A model generated the notes under the pieces. That model saw only the letters and a program-made list of their open reading frames with translations, did no database searches and was not told where the DNA came from. A stretch of 64,000 nt of DNA, taken from NCBI GenBank assembly GCA_046349395.1, contig JAXMCK010000005.1:124001-188000 (forward strand). The letters run 5' to 3'. The first letter of the stretch is position 1. Each line of letters starts with the position of its first letter. Shown one piece after another: positions 8,971 through 18,047 of this stretch. A program made the position numbers and the translations under genes. The DNA is from JAXMCK01 sp046349395 (lineage in GTDB: Bacteria; Pseudomonadota; Alphaproteobacteria; Geminicoccales; Geminicoccaceae).

Positions 8971-9762
8971 TCAGGCGCGTCCGCAGCTCCTGGCCACGTC
9001 CAGCATCACGTCCGGAACGTCGGTGATGATGGCCGACGCCCCGGCGTCGAGGAACGCCCGCGCCCGTGCCGGGTCATTCACTGTATAGAGCAACACCGCC
9101 ACCCCCTGGGCACGCAGCGCCCGCACCGCGTCCGGCTGCAGCGGCTCCTGGTCCGGATGCAGGCTGGTGCACCCCATCTCCTGCATCAGGTCCGCCCAGT
9201 CCGGCGGCAGCGCCTCGACCAGCAGGCCGCGCGGCACCTCGGGTGCGGTGTCGCGAGCCGCCCGCAGCCCATCGAGCGAGAAGCTGGAGAGGAGGATCGG
9301 CGGCCCGTCCTCAAGCTCCCGCACCATCCTCGCCACGGTGACGCCCGTGGCCGTCTCGTGCCCGGTCGCCGGCTTGATCTCGACATTGACCGAGAGGCCG
9401 AGCTCACGCGCCAGATCCAGCGCCGCCTCGAGGGTCGGTACCGGCTCGCGGGCCCAGGCCTTGCCGAACCACGAGCCCGCATCGAGCCGGGCCAGGTCGG
9501 CAGCCGACGTGGCGGCGACGTCGCCGACACCGTTTGTGGTGCGCTCCAGCCGCTCGTCGTGGATCAGGACGGGGATGCCGTCGGCCGAGAGCATCGCGTC
9601 GACCTCGACCCAGGTGACGCCTCGCCGCCGGGCCTCGCGCAGTCCCGCCAGCGTGTTCTCCGGCGCGTAGGCCTTGGCCCCGCGATGCCCCACGACCGCC
9701 TCCAGACCGGGCATCGCGGCGACACTGCCGGGCGTCCAGGGACTCCAGGAAAGCCTCGTCAT
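8971..9762 (-). CDS. ugpQ: Glycerophosphodiester phosphodiesterase
   Basis: 263-residue cytoplasmic GDPD-type TIM-barrel enzyme hydrolysing glycerophosphodiesters to an alcohol and glycerol-3-phosphate. It has the HRG catalytic start VVGHRGAKAYAPENT, the metal motif VEVDAMLSADGIPVLIHD with the second catalytic His, NVEIKP, and a C-terminal LYTVNDPARARAFLDAGASAIITDVPD typical of UgpQ. No signal peptide. ATG 9762 follows CAGGGGT; an internal ATG 16 codons later (9714) is an alternative start. It lies 27 bp after the HD-domain gene and is probably co-transcribed with it. Confidence 0.9.
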   Translation of the reverse strand: MTRLSWSPWTPGSVAAMPGLEAVVGHRGAKAYAPENTLAGLREARRRGVTWVEVDAMLSADGIPVLIHDERLERTTNGVGDVAATSAADLARLDAGSWFGKAWAREPVPTLEAALDLARELGLSVNVEIKPATGHETATGVTVARMVRELEDGPPILLSSFSLDGLRAARDTAPEVPRGLLVEALPPDWADLMQEMGCTSLHPDQEPLQPDAVRALRAQGVAVLLYTVNDPARARAFLDAGASAIITDVPDVMLDVARSCGRA

Positions 9763-9789
9763 CTGACCCCTGCCGCTGCGATCGCCGCC

Positions 9790-10635
9790 CTACCGCTCCG
9801 GCCCCGACCGGTCGCGTTGATGCTCCTCGACGAACACGTGCGCATAGAGCTGGGCCACCCACTGCTTGCCTTCGGTCGTCCGGTCGAGATGCGCCAGCGC
9901 CGGGCCGATCACCGGCTCGACGCGCGACCAGAAGAACTGCGGGTACTCCTCGGCGATGTCGGCCGGCGAGCTGTAGCCGAGCTGGCGTGCCACGCCCGTC
10001 TCCTGGAACTCGGCGAAGAGGGCCACGTACTTGCGGTCGTGGTTCGGATCGCTGAGCTGGCCGATCAGGTCCGCCGCCCGGACGAGGCCCGCCTCCGACG
10101 CGTTCTCGGTCTGCTCCGTCTCGTCGGGTACCGGAAAGCGCGTCAGCTCGATGGCACTGGCGATCCGCTCCACGTCGAGGCCCGGGATGCTCTTGCAGCG
10201 GTGGCGCACGAACAGCTTGCCGCGGTCGATGTGCCAGGGGGTGAGGAAGGCGTCCGAGGCGCCGCGCGGCGCTTCCACCGTCTCGCCCGTTTCCGAGATC
10301 ACGTAGCGGCCGGCACCGTCGCCCGGAAGGATGCCGCGCAGATAGCCGATGTCGTGCAGCAGCGTGGCGACCGTGTAGTGCAGCCAGTCGGCCGGGGTCA
10401 CCTCGTCGACCATCAGCCGCCCGCGCAGGATCGACTGCCCGACCTGGGCCACCAGGATCGTGTGCTCCGCATCGTGGTAGAGCGCGTCGCTGGAATGCAG
10501 CCGCTCGACGGCGAGCTGGGCCACGGCACGGATCGTGTCGGCGTTCTCGCTCTGCCGCTCGCCGTAGACCGACCGGTACGAGTCGGCCATGTACGCGGCG
10601 AACGCCTCTGCCACCACGGTGGCCATGTTGAACAT
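9790..10635 (-). CDS. HD-domain metal-dependent phosphohydrolase
   Basis: 281-residue protein of the HD superfamily. Metal-binding motifs are YHDAEHT (about residue 55) and LLHDIGY (about 92), followed by a His near ELTRFP and a late Asp in RAADLIGQL, giving the H...HD...D pattern. Start chosen at ATG 10635 because GGGGAGG lies 6 nt upstream; the frame extends 17 codons further with no support. Substrate unknown; small HD proteins hydrolyse nucleotides or phosphate esters. It precedes the GDPD gene in the same orientation. Confidence 0.82.
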   Translation of the reverse strand: MFNMATVVAEAFAAYMADSYRSVYGERQSENADTIRAVAQLAVERLHSSDALYHDAEHTILVAQVGQSILRGRLMVDEVTPADWLHYTVATLLHDIGYLRGILPGDGAGRYVISETGETVEAPRGASDAFLTPWHIDRGKLFVRHRCKSIPGLDVERIASAIELTRFPVPDETEQTENASEAGLVRAADLIGQLSDPNHDRKYVALFAEFQETGVARQLGYSSPADIAEEYPQFFWSRVEPVIGPALAHLDRTTEGKQWVAQLYAHVFVEEHQRDRSGPER

Positions 10636-10866
10636 GCGACGCCTCCCCGGCTCCTGCGACCTTCCGGATTCCGCACGCAAATTCAAGGTAGCGCACAGCC
10701 TACGGGCCGAACACTCCCGGACTTGTCCACAGGCATCGCGCTGAGGCGGCCCTGATGGCGACCCTCCATCGAGGCTTATACGACTTCCGTCCTATTCGAG
10801 ATTCCCCTTGCCGCCGGCCGAGACACGACCGATTTCCATGTGTTAGCGGGACGGATCGGGTGAGGC

Positions 10867-11295
10867 ATGCAGGCCCTGGGCCGCGTTCTGGAGACGGTGC
10901 TGTACGTCGACGACCTCGACGCCGCGTCGCGCTTCTATGGCGAGGTGCTGGGTCTGGAGCAGGACAGCGGGCAGGCCGGCCTGTTCTCGTTCTTCAGGAT
11001 CGGTGAGGCGATGCTCCTGCTGTTCGATCCCACGACCAGCGGCAAGGACCGCGGCAGCATTCCCCCGCATGGGAGCCACGGCCCCGGCCATGCCTGCTTC
11101 GCCGTGCCCGAGGTCGAGCTGGACCCGTGGCGGCAGCACCTCGAGAGCCGCGGCGTCGCCATCGAGGCCGAGCACGTCTGGCCGCGCGGCGGCCGCTCCA
11201 TCTATTTCCGCGATCCCGCCGGTAACAGCCTGGAACTGGCGACCCCGCGCATCTGGGGCCTGCCCGAGATCGCATCCCCCGAGGTGCCGGCATGA
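10867..11295 (+). CDS. VOC-family (glyoxalase/dioxygenase superfamily) protein
   Basis: 142-residue protein with paired beta-alpha-beta-beta-beta modules. Module one begins VLYVDDLDAASRFYGEVLGLE; module two has HACFAV and ends IYFRDPAGNSLELATP, where the His and Glu are expected metal ligands. Typical length for a single-chain VOC enzyme. The ATG follows GGGTGAGG. Its stop overlaps the start of the DsbA-like gene by 4 nt (ATGA), so the two are translationally coupled. Substrate not deducible; related proteins include glyoxalases and fosfomycin-resistance-like enzymes. Confidence 0.85.
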   Translation: MQALGRVLETVLYVDDLDAASRFYGEVLGLEQDSGQAGLFSFFRIGEAMLLLFDPTTSGKDRGSIPPHGSHGPGHACFAVPEVELDPWRQHLESRGVAIEAEHVWPRGGRSIYFRDPAGNSLELATPRIWGLPEIASPEVPA

Positions 11296-11990
11296 GCGCC
11301 CAGATCTCGGCAGGCGACCTCGCCGACCGCGAGCACACGGCACCGACCAGCTCGCTGCCCATCCCGCGGCTGAGCTTCGTCGCCGATCTCGTCTGCCCCT
11401 GGTGCTATCTGGGCTTCGCGCGCCTCTGCCGCCTCTCGACCTCGATCCCGGTCGAGCTGGTCTGGCACCCCTTCCTGCTCAACCCGCATCTGCCCGTCCA
11501 GGGCGTGCCGCGCGACCTCTATCTGGAGCGCAAGTTCGGCTCGGCCGGGGCCGCCGACAAGGTCTATCGCCGGGTGGTGGCAGCGGCCGAGGCCGAGGAT
11601 CTGCCGATCGAGCCGCGCCGGATCCGGCGGCAGCCGAACAGCGTCAAGGCGCATGCCCTGCTCCTGGCCGCCGCGTCGACAGGGCGCTTCCTCGCCATGG
11701 CGGACGCCCTCTTCCGGGCCTTCTTCGTCGAAGGCCGCGACGTCGGCAGCTCCGCAGAACTCCAGCAGATCGGCCTAGCCGTCGGTCTCGATCGGGAGAC
11801 GGTCGCCGAGGCGCTGGCCGAACCCGCGAGCCGGGCCGTGTGGTCGGCGCACGACGAGGCGTGCCGGATGGGGGTGAACGGCGTGCCGCTGTTCGTGTTC
11901 GGCACCGGCCGGACGATCGCCGGCGCCCAGCCCTACGAGGTGCTGCAGGAAATGCTCGACCTCGAGCGCTACGCGGTCGAGTGCGCCTGA
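11292..11990 (+). CDS. DsbA-family oxidoreductase, FrnE/HCCA-isomerase-like
   Basis: 232 residues with a thioredoxin fold. The redox motif CPWC occurs in FVADLVCPWCYLGF near residue 37, then an all-helical insertion, then the cis-Pro segment GVNGVPLFVFGTGRTIAGAQP characteristic of FrnE and 2-hydroxychromene-2-carboxylate isomerase relatives. No signal peptide, so it acts in the cytoplasm. Coupled by a 4-nt overlap to the preceding VOC gene, suggesting a shared detoxification or aromatic-compound role. It ends 1 bp from the convergent NDUFA12-type gene. Confidence 0.87.
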   Translation: MSAQISAGDLADREHTAPTSSLPIPRLSFVADLVCPWCYLGFARLCRLSTSIPVELVWHPFLLNPHLPVQGVPRDLYLERKFGSAGAADKVYRRVVAAAEAEDLPIEPRRIRRQPNSVKAHALLLAAASTGRFLAMADALFRAFFVEGRDVGSSAELQQIGLAVGLDRETVAEALAEPASRAVWSAHDEACRMGVNGVPLFVFGTGRTIAGAQPYEVLQEMLDLERYAVECA

Positions 11991-11991
11991 C

Positions 11992-12372
11992 CTACTCGGG
12001 CTGCCAGGCCTCGTAGTCGCCCGTCGCCTTCTGCCGCTGCCCGCCGCGCAGCTCGTGCCCGGCCGGGAGATGCACGATCGTGGTGCCCGTCAGGTTCGGC
12101 TGGTGCGGCTTTTCCCAGGGCTTCGTCGGCAGCGTCTCCGGCGAGGGCGGCACCGCCAGATTGTGGTTCAGCCAGGCGTGCCAGCCCGGCGGCACCGCAC
12201 TGGCCTCGATCTCGCCCTGTGTCGCATAGACCACCCAGCGGCGCTCCCGACCACCGTCGACACCCGGCTGCCGATAATAGCGGTTGCCCGAATCGTCCTG
12301 GCCGACGAGTTCACCGAAGCGCCTCGTGTGCAGCCAGGTACCGATCCGGTTCTGCGTGAGCCAGCTTAGCAA
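11992..12372 (-). CDS. NADH:ubiquinone oxidoreductase subunit NDUFA12
   Basis: 126-residue accessory subunit of respiratory Complex I, a family shared by alphaproteobacteria and mitochondria. Diagnostic segments are GTWLHTRRFGELVGQDDSGN, RYYRQPGVDGGRERRWVVY, IEASAVPPGWHAWLNHN and the C-terminal PWEKPHQPNLTGT. No ATG lies near the domain start; I choose TTG 12372, which follows AGGAG by 10 nt and gives family length. An ATG at 12450 would add 26 unlike residues. Convergent with the DsbA-like gene. Confidence 0.9.
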   Translation of the reverse strand: MLSWLTQNRIGTWLHTRRFGELVGQDDSGNRYYRQPGVDGGRERRWVVYATQGEIEASAVPPGWHAWLNHNLAVPPSPETLPTKPWEKPHQPNLTGTTIVHLPAGHELRGGQRQKATGDYEAWQPE

Positions 12373-12984
12373 GACGGAAGCACTCCTCTGCCCAGGGCAG
12401 CCCGGGCATAGGGAAGGCCCGCCGAACTGTCCAGCATCCCGCGGCATCACGGACGTTGCGCACAGCTTGTGGAAAAGACGGGACGGACCACCGTCCTGAG
12501 ATCGGGGTCAGCCCCGCTCATCAATCGTAAGTGAACATCCGTGAGCCGCCCACCGCAACGTTTGTACCTGTGCACAACTCGCGGATTGATGCGAGCGTCC
12601 TGACGTAGCGACTGATCTGTAGACTGATTGAGTCGGACATTGAGAGCAGTTGATAGACGGCCGTAAACCGCGCGGCACCGCTGAGCCTTCCGTCGCTACG
12701 GCAACGGGCCACTAGGTTTAGTGATGTTGAGCCCCTACGGACACAACATGTTGTTGCCATGGCCGCCGCCAGGCGTTACCTTTGGGTCGTTGTTCGGCGC
12801 TTCCTGGCCGAGCCCGGCTGGCCGGCAGGGAACGTGACCCCCGCGACGCAGCTTTGGGGAAAGTGGGGATAAGATGCGCGACGTGATTGAGGCTCAGGCG
12901 GACCGCGACTAAGCTGACGGTTGATTGAGCTGAAATACGGCGTCCTCATCTTGCCCTGAGGCGACCGCGGCGCAGAGTTCGCGT
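12373..12984. other. Long upstream region of nrdJ without a supported gene
   Basis: About 610 bp with lower GC than its surroundings. Two minus-strand frames (12521-12760 and 12776-13060) are open but lack ribosome sites, family resemblance and normal codon bias. A perfect 12-bp palindrome, ACAACATGTTGT, lies at 12743-12754. I searched by eye for the cobalamin-riboswitch B12 box and for NrdR boxes and found neither convincingly. Confidence 0.4.
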
Positions 12985-12989
12985 TTGAC

Positions 12990-13004
12990 GAACAACACGA
13001 GAAC
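12990..13004. promoter_or_regulatory. Candidate LexA (SOS) operator upstream of nrdJ
   Basis: GAAC-N7-GAAC, the alphaproteobacterial LexA consensus in direct-repeat form, starts at 12990 and ends 27 nt before the nrdJ start. A TTGACG (12985-12990) can serve as -35 and a weak TACGTT (13009-13014) as -10 with an 18-bp spacer, which would put the operator inside the promoter. Matches seen directly; LexA control is inferred. Confidence 0.55.
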
Positions 13005-13031
13005 ACCTTACGTTCCGTCAGGAGGAGAATC

Positions 13032-16000
13032 GTGTCCATGCAGATCCAGCGCCGCTTCACACGGCCCGGAGAGTCCCCTTACGCGGACATCCCGTTCCGG
13101 TTGGCGAGCAGCGAGATCAGGAACCCTGACGGTTCTGTCGTGTTCCGGCTGGAGCAGCTTGAGGCGCCCGCTGGCTGGTCGCAGGTGGCCATCGACGTCC
13201 TGGCTCAGAAGTACTTTCGCAAGGCGGGCGTGCCGGCACGGTTGAAGGCGGTCCGCGAGAAGGGTGTGCCGGCGTGGCTGGCGCGCCGGGTGGCGGACGA
13301 GAAGGCGTTGCAGGAGCTGCCGGAAGGTGAGCGGTCCATCGGCGAGACGAGTGCGGTCCAGGTGTTCGACCGTCTCGCCGGCACCTGGACGTGGTGGGGC
13401 TGGAAGGGCGGCTACTTCGCCTCGGAGGCCGATGCCCGCACCTTCTATGACGAGCTTCGCTACATGCTGGCCGCGCAGATGGCGGCCCCGAACTCACCGC
13501 AATGGTTCAACACCGGTCTGCACTGGGCCTATGGCATCGACGGCCCGGCCCAGGGCCACTTCTGGGTCGACGAGAAGACGGGCGATGTGAAGCCCAGCGA
13601 CTCGGCCTATGAGCGCCCGCAGCCGCATGCCTGCTTCATCCAGAGCATCCGCGACGATCTCGTCAACGAAGGCGGCATCATGGACCTCTGGGTCCGCGAG
13701 GCGCGTCTCTTCAAGTACGGGTCCGGCACGGGCACCAACTTCTCGAACCTGCGCGGCTGCAACGAGCCCCTCTCCGGCGGCGGCCGTTCCTCCGGCCTAA
13801 TGAGCTTCCTCAAGATCGGCGACCGGGCCGCAGGTGCCATCAAGTCCGGCGGCACCACGCGCCGTGCCGCCAAGATGGTGATCTGCGACGTCGATCATCC
13901 CGACATCGAGGATTTCATCAGCTGGAAGGTGCAGGAAGAGCAGAAGGTCGCCGCCCTCGTCTCGGGCTCGAAGCTCCTGCAGCGGCACGCGAATGCGATC
14001 ATGGCCGCCTGCCACGATCCGGCAGCCGAGGGCGACCGCTTCGACCCGAAGCAGAACGCTGCTCTTAAGAAGGCCATTCGCGACGCGAAGAAGGTCTTCC
14101 TGCCCGAGGGTGCGATCCAGCAGGCCGTCACCTATGCCCGCCAGGGCTTCGTCTCGATCGACGTGCCGACCTACACGACCGACTGGGACAGCGACGCCTA
14201 TCTGACCGTCTCCGGCCAGAACTCGAACAACACCGTCCGCGTCAGCGACGATTTCGTGGCGGCCGTCCTCGAGGACCGCGACTGGAACCTGACCCGCCGC
14301 GTCAGCGGCAAGGTCTCGAAGACCGTCAAGGCGCGCGATCTCTGGGACAAGATCGCCTACGCCGCCTGGGCCAGCGCCGACCCCGGCATCCAGTACGACA
14401 CCACGATCAACGACTGGCACACCTGCCCCGCCTCGGGTCGGATCAACGCGTCCAATCCGTGCTCGGAGTACATGTTCCTCGACGACACGGCCTGCAACCT
14501 GGCGTCGCTGAACCTGATGACCTTCCGTCGCGACGACGGTTCGTTCGCGATCGACGAGTTCGTCCACGCCGTCCGCCTGTGGACGATGGTGCTGGAGATC
14601 TCGGTCCTGATGGCGCAGTTCCCCAGCGCCAAGATCGCCGAGCTGTCCTACCGCTTCCGCACCCTGGGCCTGGGCTTCGCCAATCTCGGCGGCCTCCTGA
14701 TGGCCTCGGGCCTCGGCTACGACAGCGACGCCGGCCGGGCGCTTTGTGGTGCCATCACGGCCCTCATGACCGGCGAGGCCTACAAGGTCTCGGCCGAGAT
14801 GGCGAAGGAACTCGGCCCCTTCCCGGGCTTCGCCGAGAATCGCGAGGGTACGCTCCGCGTCCTGCGCAACCACCGTCGTGCCGCCTGGAGCGAGAAGGCC
14901 GGCTACGAGCACGTCCAGACCCCGCCCGTGCCGCTGGATGCCGGCAACTGCGCCGAGCCGAAGCTGGTCGAAGCTGCCCGTCGCGTGTGGGACGAGGCGC
15001 TGGCCCTGGCCGAGCAGCACGGCGTCCGCAACGCCCAGACCACGGTCGTCGCCCCCACGGGCACCATCGGCCTCGTCATGGACTGCGACACCACCGGCAT
15101 CGAGCCCGACTTCGCGCTCGTGAAGTTCAAGAAGCTGGCCGGCGGCGGCTACTTCAAGATCATCAACCAGATGGTGCCGCAGGCCCTCGAGACCCTGGGC
15201 TACGAGCCCGACGAGATCGAGGACATCACCCGCTATGCCGTCGGCCACGCGACGCTGAAAGACGCGCCGCACATCGACCACGCGGCCCTGCGGGCCAAGG
15301 GCTTCGACGGCGCGGCGATCGAGAAGCTGGAGCAGGCGCTCCCGTCGGCCTTCGACATCAAGTACGTCTTCAACAAGTACACCTTCGGCGAAGCGTTCTG
15401 CCGCGAGAAGCTGGGCCTCAGCGAGGCGCAGCTGGCGGATCCGCAGCTCGACCTCTTGAAGGCCATCGGCTTCTCGAAGGACGAGATCGAAGCCGCCAAC
15501 CTCCATTGCTGCGGCACGATGACGGTCGAGGGTGCCCCGCATCTGCACGACGAGCATCTGCCGGTCTTCGACTGCGCCAATCCCTGCGGCCGCCTGGGCA
15601 AGCGGTTCCTCTCGACCTCCTCGCACATCCACATGATGGCGGCCTCGCAGCCCTTCATCAGCGGGGCGATCAGCAAGACCATCAACATGCCGGCCAACGC
15701 CACCGTGGCCGACTGCCAGGAGGCCTATCTCGAAGGCTGGCGCCTGGGTCTGAAGGCCCTCGCCCTCTACCGCGACGGCTCCAAGCTCTCGCAGCCGCTG
15801 GCCTCGATGCTGGCGGACGAGGACCTCGCCGACGAGGAGGAGGCCGTCGAGGAGAAGCCGCAGGCGCAGAAGGTGGTCGAGGTCGCCGAGCGTATCGTCG
15901 AGCGCTGGCTCACCGACCGCCGCCGCCTGCCCAGCCGCCGCAAGGGCTACACCCAGAAGGCCGTCGTCGGCGGCCACAAGGTGTACCTGCGTACCGGCGA

Positions 16001-16631
16001 GTACGAGGACGGCACCCTCGGCGAGATCTTCGTCGATATGCACAAAGAGGGTGCTGCGTTCCGCTCCTTGATGAACAGCTTCGCGATCGCGATCTCGATC
16101 GGCCTGCAGTACGGCGTGCCGCTCGAGGAGTTCGTGGAAGCCTTCAGCTACACGCGGTTCGAGCCTTCGGGCGTCGTCCAGAACAACGACAGCATCAAGA
16201 TGGCGACCTCGGTGCTGGACTACATCTTCCGCGAGCTCGCCGTGTCCTATCTGGGACGCAACGACCTCGCCAACGTCGAGCCGGCCGAGTTGCGGCACGA
16301 CGCGATCGGTCGCGGCACGCGCGAGGGCGACCTCGGCCGCGAGGTGGCGCAGGTCGCCTCTTCCGGCTACCTGCGCGGCAACCTCCGGCTCCTGGCCGGC
16401 GGCGGCGAGACCGCGACCTTGAAGAGATCGGGTGGTGGTGCGGGCACGGTGGTGGTCACCGACTTCGCCCGCCCCGCCGCCCCGACGAACAGCCGCGCCG
16501 AGCAGGCGCAGCTCGCCCGCCTCAAGGGCTATGTGGGCGATCCCTGCTCGACCTGCGGCAACTTCACGCTGGTGCGGAACGGCACCTGCCTGAAATGCGA
16601 CACCTGCGGCTCCACCTCAGGGTGTAGCTAA
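13032..16631 (+). CDS. nrdJ: Vitamin B12-dependent (class II) ribonucleotide reductase
   Basis: 1199-residue adenosylcobalamin-dependent ribonucleoside-diphosphate reductase that makes deoxyribonucleotides without an oxygen-requiring R2 subunit. The N-terminal region has QMAAPNSPQWFNTG and PQPHACFIQS; the barrel core has SGTGTNFSNLRG, NPCSEYMFLDDTACNLASLNL with active-site Cys residues, and VVAPTGTIG. The C-terminus carries the Cys-rich redox tail CSTCGN...CLKCDTCGSTSGCS. GGAGGAG at 13021-13027 supports the GTG start at 13032; an ATG two codons later is too far from it. It stands alone, between a long regulatory region with a candidate LexA box and a strong terminator. No NrdAB is in the window. 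Confidence 0.97.
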   Translation: MSMQIQRRFTRPGESPYADIPFRLASSEIRNPDGSVVFRLEQLEAPAGWSQVAIDVLAQKYFRKAGVPARLKAVREKGVPAWLARRVADEKALQELPEGERSIGETSAVQVFDRLAGTWTWWGWKGGYFASEADARTFYDELRYMLAAQMAAPNSPQWFNTGLHWAYGIDGPAQGHFWVDEKTGDVKPSDSAYERPQPHACFIQSIRDDLVNEGGIMDLWVREARLFKYGSGTGTNFSNLRGCNEPLSGGGRSSGLMSFLKIGDRAAGAIKSGGTTRRAAKMVICDVDHPDIEDFISWKVQEEQKVAALVSGSKLLQRHANAIMAACHDPAAEGDRFDPKQNAALKKAIRDAKKVFLPEGAIQQAVTYARQGFVSIDVPTYTTDWDSDAYLTVSGQNSNNTVRVSDDFVAAVLEDRDWNLTRRVSGKVSKTVKARDLWDKIAYAAWASADPGIQYDTTINDWHTCPASGRINASNPCSEYMFLDDTACNLASLNLMTFRRDDGSFAIDEFVHAVRLWTMVLEISVLMAQFPSAKIAELSYRFRTLGLGFANLGGLLMASGLGYDSDAGRALCGAITALMTGEAYKVSAEMAKELGPFPGFAENREGTLRVLRNHRRAAWSEKAGYEHVQTPPVPLDAGNCAEPKLVEAARRVWDEALALAEQHGVRNAQTTVVAPTGTIGLVMDCDTTGIEPDFALVKFKKLAGGGYFKIINQMVPQALETLGYEPDEIEDITRYAVGHATLKDAPHIDHAALRAKGFDGAAIEKLEQALPSAFDIKYVFNKYTFGEAFCREKLGLSEAQLADPQLDLLKAIGFSKDEIEAANLHCCGTMTVEGAPHLHDEHLPVFDCANPCGRLGKRFLSTSSHIHMMAASQPFISGAISKTINMPANATVADCQEAYLEGWRLGLKALALYRDGSKLSQPLASMLADEDLADEEEAVEEKPQAQKVVEVAERIVERWLTDRRRLPSRRKGYTQKAVVGGHKVYLRTGEYEDGTLGEIFVDMHKEGAAFRSLMNSFAIAISIGLQYGVPLEEFVEAFSYTRFEPSGVVQNNDSIKMATSVLDYIFRELAVSYLGRNDLANVEPAELRHDAIGRGTREGDLGREVAQVASSGYLRGNLRLLAGGGETATLKRSGGGAGTVVVTDFARPAAPTNSRAEQAQLARLKGYVGDPCSTCGNFTLVRNGTCLKCDTCGSTSGCS

Positions 16632-16696
16632 GGGTCCGCATAGCGCTCCGTTGGGCAAGCGGGGCGTTCCTTTCCTTGTATTCTCCTCCAACTTTC

Positions 16697-16728
16697 GGGC
16701 CCGGTGGCGACACCGGGCCCTTCTTTCT
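16697..16728 (+). terminator. Rho-independent terminator after nrdJ
   Basis: Perfect 10-bp stem GGGCCCGGTG/CACCGGGCCC with a GCGA tetraloop (16697-16720), followed by the T-rich run TTCTTTCT. It lies 65 bp after the nrdJ stop. Confidence 0.9.
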
Positions 16729-16830
16729 CTACGGCTGCGCGAACAATTTTTATCCTAGGCCTTTAAGCCGGTTGCAGAGACTTAATTCCAGGTTGTAGCC
16801 GCACGGAAAGGCTGCTCCCTCCGGCTATGC

Positions 16831-18033
16831 TCAGCCCAGCGGAATGACCGGTGTTTCCAGCGGTGCGCGACGGCTGAGCAGACGGCAGCCCGTCTCCGTC
16901 ACCACCACGTTCTCCTCGTGGACGAGCACGCATTTGCGCCCGTCGGGCTGGTCGAAGCCCAGCCCCGGCTCGATCGCCAGCACCATGCCCGGCACCAGCA
17001 TCGTCTCGTCGTTCGGGTGGATCGAGGGCGGCTCCGTCAGCACGAGGCCGACGCCGTGCCCCATGCGGCCGACATCCGCCCGCCGCACCTCCTCCTCGCC
17101 CAGCACCCGGGCCATGGCGAGCCACACGTCCTTGCACCGGGCCCCCGGCGCGGCCGCCGCCATCCCCGCCTCCAGCGCCCGATGGAGGCGCTCGCTCAGC
17201 TCTCGCCATGCCGCCGATGGCGCCTCGCCGACCGCGAAGTTGCGGTCGAAGTCGCAGAAATAGCCGTCGACCTGAGTGCCGGTGTCGAGGATCAGCACAT
17301 CACCTGACGCGAGTCGCCGCTCGGTCGGCCCGGTGTTGATCGTCCCGTACCCGCCCCGCCCGGAGCAGACCGTCAGATAGGGCGTGGCATCCGCCCCCCG
17401 CCGCAGCAGATCGATCCGCAGCGCCGCGCACACTTCGCGCTCGCTGGCCCCCGCCGTGACGATTCCGGGCAGGCCCTCGAACGCTGCCGAGACGATCTGT
17501 GCGGCCTGCTCGATCCGCGCCACCTCGCCTGCGGACTTCACCATCCGCACCCGGCGCGTCACCATCCCGCCATCGACGATCGCGGCCGGCGCCACCCGCT
17601 CCCGCAGCCGCATGAAATCCAGCGCCGGCATCCTGAGCTGCAGCTCCGGCCCCAGCTCCGCCCCGATCCGCCCGAACCTCCCGCCGGCTTCCGCCAGCGC
17701 CCCGGCGACGAGACTGACCCCGTCGTCCTCCGGCACCGGTGCGGGCCAGGTGCGCACGTCGCTCACCCACGAGGTCGCCGCCATGACGACGGCACTGCCC
17801 GTCGGGATGATCGCACAGGGCTCGCCCACCAGCGGGAGCACGCAGAAGAACGGCCGCGTCGGGCTGACCCAGGTCGGCGAATCGAACCCCGTCACGTAGC
17901 GGAAGTTCGCCTCCGTCGTGAGCAGCAGCGCGTCCAGCCGCTCTTGCTCCATCTCGGCCCGCAACCGCTCGATCCGAACTTCGAACTCGGCACGCTGAAA
18001 CGTCGCGAACGGACGCGCCGGCAAGCTCAGCAT
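16831..18033 (-). CDS. M24-family metallopeptidase (Xaa-Pro dipeptidase-like)
   Basis: 400 residues in the two-domain creatinase/prolidase layout: an N-terminal domain (about 1-160) and a pita-bread catalytic domain. Metal ligands are visible in order: D in ILDTGTQVDGYFCDFDRNF, H in MGHGVGLVLTEPP, E in LAIEPGLGF and E in VLVHEENVVVTE. No signal peptide. It is the last gene of an apparent operon with an SDR dehydrogenase (14-bp gap) and a PotD-like binding protein. Relatives include Xaa-Pro peptidases, creatinase and ectoine hydrolase DoeA, so the substrate may be a dipeptide or an N-acyl/amidine compound imported by the cognate transporter. Confidence 0.88.
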   Translation of the reverse strand: MLSLPARPFATFQRAEFEVRIERLRAEMEQERLDALLLTTEANFRYVTGFDSPTWVSPTRPFFCVLPLVGEPCAIIPTGSAVVMAATSWVSDVRTWPAPVPEDDGVSLVAGALAEAGGRFGRIGAELGPELQLRMPALDFMRLRERVAPAAIVDGGMVTRRVRMVKSAGEVARIEQAAQIVSAAFEGLPGIVTAGASEREVCAALRIDLLRRGADATPYLTVCSGRGGYGTINTGPTERRLASGDVLILDTGTQVDGYFCDFDRNFAVGEAPSAAWRELSERLHRALEAGMAAAAPGARCKDVWLAMARVLGEEEVRRADVGRMGHGVGLVLTEPPSIHPNDETMLVPGMVLAIEPGLGFDQPDGRKCVLVHEENVVVTETGCRLLSRRAPLETPVIPLG

Positions 18034-18047
18034 CGGATGCTACCCCG

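Noticed and set aside
12373..13031. Cobalamin riboswitch upstream of nrdJ
   Set aside because: A riboswitch would fit the enzyme, but I could not find the B12 box or its flanking helices by eye.
12521..13060. Two minus-strand frames upstream of nrdJ (79 and 94 codons)
   Set aside because: No ribosome site or family resemblance, and one runs into nrdJ; the region reads as regulatory.
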